Shown here one piece after another: positions 51,640 to 62,179 of a stretch of 64,000 nt of DNA. Origin of the DNA: Microvelia longipes (Eukaryota > Arthropoda > Insecta > Hemiptera > Veliidae); NCBI GenBank assembly GCA_018340805.1, contig JACMZG010001908.1:12223625-12287624 (forward strand), in the 5' to 3' direction. Within the stretch, counting starts at the first letter, position 1. Each line of letters opens with the position of its first letter. The position numbers and the translations under genes were made by a program. The notes below the pieces were generated by a model. The model was not told the DNA's origin, made no database searches, and worked only from the letters and a program-made list of their open reading frames with translations.

Positions 51640-52765
51640 TTAAAACTGTATTTATTTAGTTACTTATTATATAAATAAGTATTTAAATAAATACTTATTT
51701 ATAGTATAAATAAGATATATAAATTTATTAGTATTTTGGCAGATTGTTTTTTATTAATTAAATAAGAAAGAAAATCGCAAAGATTTTATCATTTTAAGTG
51801 AAATCCGTGATTCGGGTGACATAAAAATTGATGTATTTTATGACGCATGTATCTCATGCTAAAAATATTAAACAAGTTCTGGCTAAATTTAAAGAAGTAT
51901 CAAATAAGAACTTAATAGCAGTTTAAATTTAAATATAATAGGTTTCTAAAGTAGTGGGCAGATGTAAAGTCCAGTTTGAGTATACTTAGAGGGGTGCTTA
52001 TACAACTTCACGTCCTTGAACTTGAACTTAAAATTATTTCCAGTTTAAAGAACTTTTTTACACCCAACTTCAGCACCAGAGACATCTTTCTGATGAGCCT
52101 AAATAAAATAAAATCAATTTTAATCCTTTCTCTTTAAATTTATATGGTTTGTACACTAAATAAGTGTTTTTTCACAAAGTTGTCTGTCTGTATGTATGTT
52201 GTCCCAGTGTATTTATGCTAGAGAGTTGAAACTTTGTTCAAAAATCAGTCCACCTGATAATAATAATAATTATATTTATACCGTAATACATTGTGATATT
52301 ATTCAAATAATATAAAAAACAAGCTCAAAGAACACTAAAATTTACTTGATAACCTGCAACATAATAACCTCAAGTAATTTCATTTCTCCTTCTTGGGAGT
52401 TTCGACTTTTTTACCATTATATTTAAATTTACCATAACTCCCTAGGAGGTTTTGTATTACCAAGCAATTTTCCCGAACTGTTTTTAAATATTTTGTTGAC
52501 TGTGTAGGCACAATGATATTTTGCAGCTTAAAAACAGTTCGGTAACAAGCAATTTTGCATCCGTATGTAGATAAGATACATTAAGTGCAGGTTACTTTTG
52601 AGGCAGCAAACTACACGTTTTACTATAGATTTTAATTTATTGCCATGAATATGAATATGTTACTTTATTCTGCCTACGGAGAAATGTAATAAATGTTCTG
52701 CCTATAAAACAAAAAAGTACAAAACTCAGGGTGTCAATAAAACTAAAGAAATAATACCCCAAATA
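51640..52765. other. Gene-free stretch with a repeat relic
   Basis: At 52178-52226 GTTGTCTGTCTGTATG and GTATTTATGCTAGAGAGTTG match the start of the composite 5S-like repeat, so a truncated copy lies here. AAAACAGTTCGG and its near-complement (52472, 52531) form an inverted pair. Confidence 0.45.
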
Positions 52766-52769
52766 AGCA

Positions 52770-53575
52770 TTTAATGGTTATTTATGCAACAAGGGAAAAA
52801 AGAAGGATATTATTTCCCTGAGCATTAAATTGGGTCCTTAGAAGAAAGTCGAAGAAACCAAAGCATTTAACTCCCGAGGCGAAGCCAAGGTATTTTTGTG
52901 ATTTAATTCCTGAGGATTTTACACGTTTAACTTTCGAGGAGAAGCCGAGGAAGATAATTATTGCGAGGGGAAAAATAGCATTTTACTCCCAAGGTGCATA
53001 CATAATTTTATCTCCAAACATAGACGTCATTTAATTATTGTTATATTCTTGTTTTATATGATTTGTTGTATTTTTTTTTTGGGTCGAACCCAACCGGTTA
53101 AATTTTGGTGATGCCGTCCCCCAAAAACACAAAAGAAAATTTTAAAACAATTTCTTTTAGATTGAAATAGATTTTGAGCCCCCCGGAAAGTGTTTATAGC
53201 ACAACGAAATGTATAGGTCCCCTTATAACATTAGAAGATACCGCTCCTAAAAAATGGTAATGTCCCCTCGTCTATTAAGATTTGGGGGCTTTAGCCTGAG
53301 GTAAAGGAAACTCTTTTTACTCCCAAAGGAGAAATAGTTACTTTTTACTCCCAAAGGAGAAATAGTTACTTTTTACTCCCAAAGGAGAAATAGTTACTTT
53401 TTACTCCCGAAGGAAAAATAGTTACTTTTTACTCCCAAAGGAGTAATAGGTACTTTTTACTCCCAAGGGAACGAAAAGTAACTTTACTCCCATGGGAGTA
53501 CAAAGTGATTCTTTAAATCCTTAAAACTAAATAAACTTTACATTACTTACCGTCTGGAGATAAATAATTTTATAA
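52770..53575 (-). mobile_element. CTCCCGAGG-family element, inverted copy
   Basis: Minus-strand counterpart of 9175-9895. The right-end block TTATGCAACAAGGGAAAA comes first, then CTCCCGAGGCGAAGCCAAGG, GGAGAAGCCGAGGAAG, the GGGTCGAACCC / CCCCCAAAA middle, and TTACCGTCTGGAGATAAAT at the left end. Confidence 0.6.
53315..53490. repeat. 28-bp minisatellite inside the element
   Basis: Five to six units of ACTTTTTACTCCCAAAGGAG plus AAATAGTT, period 28 bp. This is a local expansion of a module found singly in the copy at 9175. Confidence 0.85.
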
Positions 53576-53699
53576 TGATTTATAGTAAAGACTGTGCTAC
53601 CACTATCTGTGTTATATTCCTTATACTGCTCACTTACAATATATCGTAGAGACATGAAACTTGTACACTTGCTCAGCAAGTGATACAGATGAGTTCAGC

Positions 53700-53905
53700 G
53701 TCTTCCTATTTTCGATATCATGCTTAAAAGTCACACTTAAACTTCTCGCCACATCAGATTCGCTTCGCTCATCCTCACTCGTCTTAGGACTTACTACTTA
53801 GGACTTCCTTCACTCGTCCTCAGATATTAATCACATTCGGTTCACTCCCAGCAGTTACCATTCCTAGCACTAACTCCGCTAGATGCTTTTTTGCAAACAC
53901 AATAC
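53700..53905 (-). mobile_element. 5S-like SINE, inverted copy
   Basis: The minus strand reads from AAAAAAGCATCTAGCGGAGTT (5S-like module, 53866-53890) through repeated GAGGACGAGTG blocks to GAGGATGAGCGAAGCGAATC (53757-53776). The GCCTGGATGG part of the 5S-like module is decayed. Confidence 0.55.
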
Positions 53906-53909
53906 TTTT

Positions 53910-55480
53910 CTTAAAAACCTAAATAAAAAATGAGGAAAAGTAAAAATAAGAAAATGAATTAAAAATAGTATGATTTGGGAGAGTGTAGAGTAAGAATTAT
54001 AAATATAGGAATAGAAATTATGTTAATTTGGACATGAGATATGTTCATTCTTAGAAATTAAGTTAATGTAAACGTATGGGATATTAATATCATTGATTAG
54101 AAATAGTAATATAGACAAATCGACTATTGGACTGTTAAGAATTAAAGATTTAGAGGGAATAATGAAGACTTCAGTTCTTAAAAAAAAATATAGATATATT
54201 TTCTTCAGTGTAACAAAAGATAAAAATGTTAATAATTTTTATTTTTTGTTTTGTTTTAACTTTTTACTGCATTAATAATGTTTTCTACTTGTATTTTTCT
54301 ACTATGATTTTAACGTTTCAGCTTATGGGAAAGTTTTTGGTGATTTTTTGTTTTGGTTTGGCAAGGTATAACTTTATATTTCTGGAGATGGTTGTTTGTT
54401 TTGATTTATGTTTATCTTTTGTAACACTTAAGATACCTGGCTTCTTCATCATTTTACCTAGAAATAGTTATAATCTAGATATTCATTTTAGTAAATTATT
54501 TTTAGATATAAGCATGTTACCAACCTACCTTTTTGAGGGGTTATAGCCTATGGCTGAACATACATGAAAGTAATTATGTCAGTTGAATCTAAATTAATCT
54601 TAAATGTATGAGTAAGTGTATAAGCTTTTACAAATAATTAATAACTTCTTTATATTTATATAATATATAATAAAAAAATGCATTGGGTTTTCTCCTAGTC
54701 ACACCTCACCCCTTAATAGCAATTTTCTTAGGTAATACTAAACCGACAATACATAAATGTATTGTTGTGTAGTCGACCTACTCCTTGTAGGCTCAAGTTC
54801 TTATTTAAGTTACATTTCTCAACTTTATTGTTTCCAACATAAAATTCTCTTTATAATCTTCTCATAAATCTTTTTACATTACTTAAAACTTCAAAAATCA
54901 TACTTAACAAAACTTCGCCTCAAAACTTTCTCCCAAATCCTATTAATCTAAAATTTATAATAATTTCTCTGCTTTATATGCTTCACATATTAAGTTTAAC
55001 TAAGTAATATACTTTGCATAACTTACAAGTTAATGCTTTGTTTCAAGAAAAAGGGCTTAAATCCAAAAATTTTAAAAAAGATTATTTAAAAATAACTTTT
55101 GTATTTCATTTTATTTAGAAAAGTTGTTGAAAACATAAAATTACATACAAAGTAAAAAGAGATTTACTTTTAAGACTAATTTTTTATTAAAAAAGATTTT
55201 CTCTTACTTTCTAAGAAGAATTAAAGAAAAATTTTTAAATTTCAAAAATGTTGAGATGTCTTACTTCTCATGATATATTATTCAAAGACTTAATATCTGC
55301 TTTTGAAATATCTTAATTATCTAAGTTCTAACTTTGCAAATGAGCATGAAATGTGTAAGACAGTTATTAACATAATAATCTTTCAAGGATTAATTAATAT
55401 TATGTATTCTTCAGCTTTTAGATAGTTCTAAAAAAGAGGAATGTATGTAAGAAATGCCACTATAGAGCAAAGTGAACTAT
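53910..55480. other. Gene-free A+T-rich stretch
   Basis: The 106-codon frame at 54226 is hydrophobic Phe/Leu-rich but has no family resemblance or gene context and is not called. Confidence 0.45.
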
Positions 55481-55559
55481 TATGTTGAACCATGCGAAAG
55501 TAATTAGAAGTCACATTTACAAAATATACACAAAGGCTCTATTTTCAGCCACTACTGAC

Positions 55560-55805
55560 TATTATATATCATACTTGTGACTGATTGGAATCATAGAAAG
55601 ATCTTCAAAACCTTAGGAGAAAGTCTATAGCGCAGCATTGTTTTTAACCTCTATAAGTCTATCTATATAGTCACAAGCATAAATCAGTCATGCTTGTGAC
55701 TGACAAAACAATAGTAATTAAATGTTCTATGCAGCCTTAATCGTAGCCTTTAACAGTCTACCTTTAAGGTGGTAAACATAATCAGTCATGCTTGTGACTG
55801 ATCAA
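55560..55805. repeat. Repeated palindromic CAGTCATGCTTGTGACTG
   Basis: The 18-base motif, itself a 6-bp hairpin, occurs at 55688 and 55783, with a partial copy at 55573. GTCACAAGCAT (55669) also pairs perfectly with ATGCTTGTGAC (55693). No element boundaries seen. Confidence 0.6.
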
Positions 55806-55859
55806 AAATATACGTAGGTCTTTAATGGCTGGAAAATCAGTCCGCCTCTAACCCCTTAA

Positions 55860-56540
55860 GATTTGGAAGGACTATAGCAGACACAAAATAAACTTGCTCT
55901 TTTTAAATATTTTGTTTCTTTTGTGCTGATTCTGGCAGAATCAGTTTTGGGTGAAATGGCCATATCGTCATTATACTGCTTCAATTTCTTATGGAATTGA
56001 TTTTTTTTTTAATTTATTTAAAAAGTTAAAAAAAAAAATAAAAATAATTAGTGTCATCTTTAGAGACGAGTCATGGCTGTTCTCCCAAGGATTAACCTGT
56101 ATTCACGCAAAATGCCAAGGCGAAATCAACTGGAACAGTTTCAAATTAGAATCCTTATTTATTTACTTAAAATTATAGAAGTATAATTGTGATCATACCT
56201 TTCATTCATTATAATCTTATGGAGTAGTCTAATCAGTGTGATTACGATAAATACAACTGTACAATACTCAATATTTTAAATATAATAGTATATCATAATA
56301 ATGATGCTTAATTTATTTTAAACTGTTATATATAATGTACAAATAGTTCATTGTCAAAATAGTTAAATATTAATTATCCAATTGTTGTGTATAATTAGCT
56401 ATATCAAATGAAAAATAATGTAAATTATAAAAAATAAATCGAAACATTTAAATTAAAAGCACTAAATTCTGAAAACTACACATAGAGTTACTAACAAGAA
56501 CTTGCCTTGATACTTGTTTTATACATAAAACAAGTATTAT
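55860..56540. other. Gene-free stretch
   Basis: The 75-codon frame at 55951 includes IFRDESW, faintly like the DES(R/W) block of Tc1-type transposases, but nothing else supports it. Confidence 0.35.
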
Positions 56541-56542
56541 AC

Positions 56543-56590
<48 letters not shown>

Positions 56591-56669
56591 ATATATATAA
56601 TATATATTATATATATATATATATTATTATATACACCACATATATATATAATATATATATTATATATAT

Positions 56670-56714
<45 letters not shown>
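56543..56714. repeat. (TA)n tract ending in (GT)n
   Basis: About 145 bp of TA with phase breaks, then GT from 56690. Confidence 0.95.
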
Positions 56715-56719
56715 TTGGG

Positions 56720-57865
56720 TGAAATGTGTGGAGTGTGAAATTTATTAGGGGCAAACTGGTTAGTGATTGGTTAAAAGATGGTGATTGGCTAAAGATGGGA
56801 TATCACAGGCATTTCTACTATGGCACTAATCTATAGGTCCTGAGATATGGCCAAGGAAAGCAATGCCATAAAATTTACTCAAGAGACGAAATCGAGAGCG
56901 TGAAATATTGCTAACGGACAGTGTCTGACCTAAATCTACTTCTAAATTCTCCTAAATAAACTACTTAAAAGTTAAGTTATTCAATGATTTATTTTTTATA
57001 AATCAAACCCCAGTCGAATAATTTTTCAATTCTACTTTTAAACTTCATATATAAGAGCTTTTTTACCGAAGTCTGCACCGGATTATTTTGAAATCAAAGT
57101 TTTTTTAAGGAAACAGCAATAGTTGGATGACAAAGTTGACACAAAGCTACATTTAAAAGGTCAAATATCTTTATGATGTCACATAAATGTTACATAAAAA
57201 AACGTGATATAGAAGATATAGATTTTATAAACTGGACTAATTCTTTAATCCTAAGTAAAATAATATGAACAAACTAAATATATATAAAATAATAATAATA
57301 ATAATAATGAAATACGTTTATTTATACAAATACAAAAAACATGCCATAACTATAAATTAGTATTATAGTTATTTACAATAATTTTATTATTAGAGCAACT
57401 ATCTAACTTATTATTGGAGAGACAATATACATTTTTTTATTTAAGCCGCAAAAGCTTGAGATTGTGCGCGGCTTAAGTCTTCTTTTTTGGTGTTTCTATT
57501 TTACTTAAACAGTTTAGTTTTATTTAATAGTGTATTGTGATTACTCTATTATTATTTTTTCATTTCTTTATTGTATTGTGGTTTAAATTAATATAAAATT
57601 ATTAAAAAAATTATTCAGAAAATAAAAATAAAGTATATTTACACTACAGGTTTGTTATATTTTCCTAATTAAAAGAAAATACAATAAATAAGAATAATAA
57701 ATAGAATAACAAATAAATAAATAAAAATAAGGAAAAATAAATAAATGACTAGAGAGGTTAAACTGGAGGTGGTTTTAACCACACTATTAAATGTAAATCA
57801 ATTATTTGTATATCAATAATAATAAATACGAGTTTATGTGGTCTAGATAAATCTACTATAGCTAA
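56720..57865. other. Gene-free stretch
   Basis: Holds an (AAT)n run (57289-57309) and a perfect 9-bp inverted pair TTAAGCCGC / GCGGCTTAA (57441-57476). Confidence 0.5.
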
Positions 57866-57867
57866 GG

Positions 57868-58123
57868 CATAGAGATATATTACTAGAGGGGGCCTATTGG
57901 TTGAATTTTTAAACATCGAAAAAATAACCTTACCACCTTCGACTATTAATATAATCAAATAAAAAGAACAAAATTACAGTGACTTATACAGTAGAGCAAA
58001 TCAAAACACAAACAATGAGCAGAAAGTCGAAAACAGTTGATTTAGTATAACCTTAACTCATTCTTAGAAGAGGTTTCAATAAGGTTACACAGAGTCCCTG
58101 AGAGCCTAGTATATATCTCTATG
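57868..58123. mobile_element. hAT-like MITE, copy 3 (shortened)
   Basis: 256 bp with the same termini as 34984-35292 and an internal deletion in the right half. No clear 8-bp duplication remains. It ends 22 bp before a candidate first exon of the next gene. Confidence 0.7.
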
Positions 58124-58362
58124 AGGAGGTACATCAAATGGGAGATGAAAACAGTATAAAAAATTAGTATGTTTTTTAAAACAGCACGCACCTCTAAATA
58201 ATTATGTTTCTAAACTCCACACCAAAATAATAGAGATAAATTATATTCAAGTGTGTAATTATTTAAAACAAAAACTGATAAATATTAATAGAGTAAGAAG
58301 TACTTGACTCTAGTGGTGATAAGAATTCACCATTAAATACACAGGTTGACTTTTAGCATTAT

Positions 58363-58460
58363 TTTCACCGCCACTGAAGATGTCAGTTAATGGTTGAAAG
58401 CTGATATTTTTATAAATATAATAATGCGTGGAGAGACAAAAACTATTTTGTTTTTATTCA
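58363..58460 (+). repeat. Decayed arm of a fold-back (hammerhead-like) element
   Basis: GCCACTGAAGATGTCAGTTA then GGTTGAAAGC, followed by GTGGAGAGACAAAAAC, has the order of an arm of the elements at 27154 and 30708. The cleavage position would be G and stem I does not pair, so no activity is expected. Confidence 0.4.
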
Positions 58461-58620
58461 TTATCTTAAGATCTTATGCCAAAATCGGTTTTTCGTGTTA
58501 AAGTTGTATGTAAAACATCTTTTTTCATTTATGCTCTCATAGCATTGGTGTAAAAAAGTAATCCATGAACAGTAGAGAAATATAATTGAATACTAATATG
58601 GTTACCTGTGCGTGTTTCAG

Positions 58621-60315
58621 ATTTTAACACTACTTCTCATCTGCTTGGTGGCAGCAGATGGCAAAACGAAAGCTAAGAAGGAATCGTTGAAACATTTGAA
58701 GCGTTTGGGTGAGTCAAAGTTGGACAAATCTGCATCGACAAAAGCAAGCGAACCGAAACAGCGTCAGTTGGATTTGAGTCAACCTAAATCAAGTGATGAA
58801 TTGAATCAAGCATTCTGGAATCAGCCACAATTGGGTCTATACCCCAATTATTATCAGTCCCAATTGCCAGTACTTAATTATTACAGCCAACCTTCAGGAT
58901 TGATCCAAACGCATCATTCAATTAACCCATACAACATTCCTATCAATCCTAGCTACTACTATTCCCCATTATTACCTAATTTCCACAATCTACCCAATAT
59001 AACGTCATTAAGCCCAAACGAAGGAACCACGCCTTCAGATGTCGAGATTGTTACACCCCACCCAAATTTACCAGATAATAATTTAACGTATCCGAATATT
59101 TATGACATATTTAGAAACACTCCTTTAGGACCTCTTTTCCCCCAAAGCCCAATATCGCCACAAACTCCGTATCTGCCGAATCCAATTCATCCTATAAACC
59201 CAATTTTTAAACAAGATCCAACATCAACTCAAAAACCGATTTCACCAGAGAATCCCATTTCACCACAGACACCAACTAACACACCTTTATTTCCGTTTTT
59301 TCATCAGTATCCACTATATCAGCAAACCCCGTTTTTGCAAAATCCAATTGTACCCAATGTAGATTTGAACCCGTTTTATAAGCAAAATCCAACTTCAACA
59401 CAAAAACCGGATTCCAAAGAGAATCCTACATCACCACAGACAACGACAAACTCACCATTATTTCCATTTTTTCCACAAAACCCACTATTCCAGCAATCCC
59501 CATACCTGCCAAATCCACTCTTTCCTAATTTAGATTTGAGCCCGAAAAATCCAACATCAACTGAAAAACCAAATTCACCAAATAGCAACATTCCTCCCCA
59601 CACACCAATCCAGCCACAATATTCATTTTTTCCTATAAATCCTATTTTCAGACTCAATCCCAATCTACCCCAATATCCAACCGAAACGTCAACATCTACA
59701 GATAAGTCTTCAACCCCATCTCCAAATTTACCAAATCCGACTTCCCCGATACCTCCGATCTATTCTGGAAATTCAGTGTTCAGACAGAACCCTCTATTTA
59801 CACAATATCCAATTTACGCATCAACACACGGTGCACCTTCAATTTTTCAAGGACCGTTTAGCCAACCGATTTCACCCAATCCTTATAGCTACGAATACTA
59901 TCACAATAACATAGGACAGGCTTACGGATTACCTGGATTCAGACCATTCTTTTACGATGGATTTTACAAAAACGTCAACGAAACTAAATGTCTCAACGTG
60001 ACAGGTCCATGCGATCCGTTTGATTACCCGACTTTGAAATCAAACACTCCAACTCCTAAGGACAAATCCAAAATCATAGAGGTGATAAACAGGTTATACA
60101 AGCAAGATCCCAACATCGTTATCTTTAACACCAAAGAACCTCCTCTACAACGGCAGTTTGATGATATTCCTGAAGACATCAAAGATGAAGACATCAGGAT
60201 TGGAAAGGATTCAGGAAAGGCTGAAACACAACCATTTTACCAGGCATACAAAGATATCATGCATATCAACAAATCTGTATTGAGTACATTCGCTCCATAC
60301 TTTTACAAGAAATAA
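58621..60315 (+). CDS. Secreted Pro/Asn-rich protein, exon 2
   Basis: The exon starts directly after acceptor GTGCGTGTTTCAG; the reading frame upstream has only a GTG, so a separate first exon is required. It encodes 564 residues. The end of a signal peptide (ILTLLLICLVAADG) is followed by a Lys-rich stretch (KTKAKKESLKHLKRLGESK), a Tyr/Pro region, and three diverged 54-57-residue repeats from about residue 200. Each repeat starts PTST(Q/E)KP and contains SPQT, PLFPFF and YLPNP. The C-terminal domain holds the only two cysteines (NETKCLNVTGPCDPFDYP) and ends YAFxKK-like (APYFYKK). The composition suggests an extracellular structural protein; the family is not recognised. A phase-0 exon 1 encoding MKT may lie at 58145-58153, with a weak donor GTATAA. 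AATAAA occurs at 60326 and 60691. Confidence 0.7.
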   Translation: MLTLLLICLVAADGKTKAKKESLKHLKRLGESKLDKSASTKASEPKQRQLDLSQPKSSDELNQAFWNQPQLGLYPNYYQSQLPVLNYYSQPSGLIQTHHSINPYNIPINPSYYYSPLLPNFHNLPNITSLSPNEGTTPSDVEIVTPHPNLPDNNLTYPNIYDIFRNTPLGPLFPQSPISPQTPYLPNPIHPINPIFKQDPTSTQKPISPENPISPQTPTNTPLFPFFHQYPLYQQTPFLQNPIVPNVDLNPFYKQNPTSTQKPDSKENPTSPQTTTNSPLFPFFPQNPLFQQSPYLPNPLFPNLDLSPKNPTSTEKPNSPNSNIPPHTPIQPQYSFFPINPIFRLNPNLPQYPTETSTSTDKSSTPSPNLPNPTSPIPPIYSGNSVFRQNPLFTQYPIYASTHGAPSIFQGPFSQPISPNPYSYEYYHNNIGQAYGLPGFRPFFYDGFYKNVNETKCLNVTGPCDPFDYPTLKSNTPTPKDKSKIIEVINRLYKQDPNIVIFNTKEPPLQRQFDDIPEDIKDEDIRIGKDSGKAETQPFYQAYKDIMHINKSVLSTFAPYFYKK

Positions 60316-60329
60316 GAGTATTAGGAATA

Positions 60330-61735
60330 AAAAAAGGCCTGTTTCTGAACTCATCAAATAACAGGGGTTAAAAGGTCTAATAGATTTCTATTAGATAGAT
60401 TTTAGGGGGTAAATAGATTTCGAAATAATTCGCAGTTGCAGATTGTATCTAAATATCATCAGGTCCTGGCAAATGTTTTGTGGCCTACGGGGATTCAATT
60501 GTAAGAGAAAAAAAATCAATTAAAAAAATAAGTACATGGAAAACATTACTTTTGAAAGTCTAAGATATTGCATTACTAGTACAAAGATACTACAGGAAAT
60601 TAGAGCATGTAATTATTTCTAGTTTAAATAAGATTAAAGGAAAAAATATTTAAGAAGAAATGTTCTTAAACCAGTTCTTAGTGACTATAGAATAAATTTA
60701 CAGTATTCCATTTTAACTATACTTGCTGTTTCAGCAAGCTAATCAATTAAAACAATAATCGCAAACGTTCATTTTACTTGTTTATCCAAAGATATTGTTT
60801 ACCAAAAACTATGCGGGTTTCAACTTAAAAAAAATCGTGTGTCTGGTGGAAGCTCAGTGGTTAGGATAAAAAAAGTGCTTTCTTTAGTTTTTCACTTGCT
60901 TAGATACAGAAATATATTTCATTTTAGTTATAACCAACCCCACTTTATTTATTCTCAAATTCCTTCAAATACTTCTGTTCACACCCAGTCCTTATAAAAT
61001 AGTATATCCTACTATCTTAAGAGCGGAAAATTATCCAGGCTAATTCTAAGACTATGTCCCAAACTATCTTCAGCTGAACTTTACGTACTAATTAATACTA
61101 CGAAAATTTCTTCACATCAGTTAAGGAACAGACCTAAGATTTAATTTTTTTTATTATTTAAGATCAAATGTGATTTAAAAATTCAGATCCATTTGGTTCC
61201 TATATTTTAGTCAAAACTAATACAATTTTTCATAAGATAAGCCAAAATTAACACGTATAATCTCGACTAAAGAAATATTTTATGAAAATATACCTGATAT
61301 TCAAATAGAGTCAACAGTTTATTTTCATAATCAGAAAAAAATAAACTTAAAAACACTAAAAGATAAAACTATAACTTCTAAAACTTGGACTAAGAAAACA
61401 GAATTTACTAAAATTCTAATACACTAAAAAAACAGTTAGAAAACTTTTAAGGAGCTAAAGACATACTTGTTTTGATGACGTATTGTTAAACGCCTAGAAA
61501 CTAAACAAATATGAGAGAGCTTTATTTTCATTTAAGAGTATATAAATATAGATAAGATAAGCTAAAAAGCTCTTATCTTTATAGACGAAGATAAGAGTAA
61601 AGGCACGAAGATAAGTTGACATCAAACTTCGTTCAAGCTCCATAAGAAACTTCAATAAAAATGTATCCACTTTGGCAATAATAAAATAAAATAAAATAAA
61701 AAACAAATAAATAAAATTGTTTTCAACCATATTTT
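60330..61735. other. Gene-free A+T-rich stretch
   Basis: 3' flank of the Pro-rich gene. The 78-codon minus-strand frame at 61494 is unsupported. Confidence 0.5.
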
Positions 61736-61740
61736 TCTAT

Positions 61741-61920
61741 AAGATGAGCTCAATTTAAACATATTTTTCTAAGATGATTGCTTAATTGAAACAAATTTAA
61801 CTAAGATGTACTCAATTCAGGTTTATTTTTCCAAAATGACTGCTCAATTTAAACATATTTTTTTCATGACGATTGCTCAATACAAACATTTTTTTCCAAG
61901 ACGATTGCTCAATATATGTT
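61741..61920. repeat. ~38-bp degenerate minisatellite, 5 units
   Basis: Units with AAGATGATTGCTCAATT then AAACATATTTTT recur with variable spacing. Not obviously related to the satellite that starts 260 bp later; 61921-62179 holds nothing recognised. Confidence 0.65.
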
Positions 61921-62179
61921 ATTATAATTTTTATTGTTAGACTGTTAATGAATTTGTTACCTATTTTTTCAAAGAATGTACTTAAGATTAAAATTAATTT
62001 ATTTCTAAATTATGCTCCATTTATTGTGATTGCTTAAGTAGAAAAATTGTAAAATTTAAATTATGTGTTCAAACTAAATATAAATTAAATCTAAAACTGA
62101 AGATGTTGAGGTAGTTCTAGTAGTATATTTCAAACCTTTTATACATAAGACATGTGCTTATCTAAACATCAAGACATTA

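Noticed and set aside
54226..54546. 106-codon Phe/Leu-rich frame
   Set aside because: T-rich DNA by chance encodes hydrophobic residues; no start context, exon signals or family resemblance.
55951..56178. IFRDESW as a Tc1-type transposase relic
   Set aside because: One weak motif, no neighbouring transposase blocks and no inverted ends.
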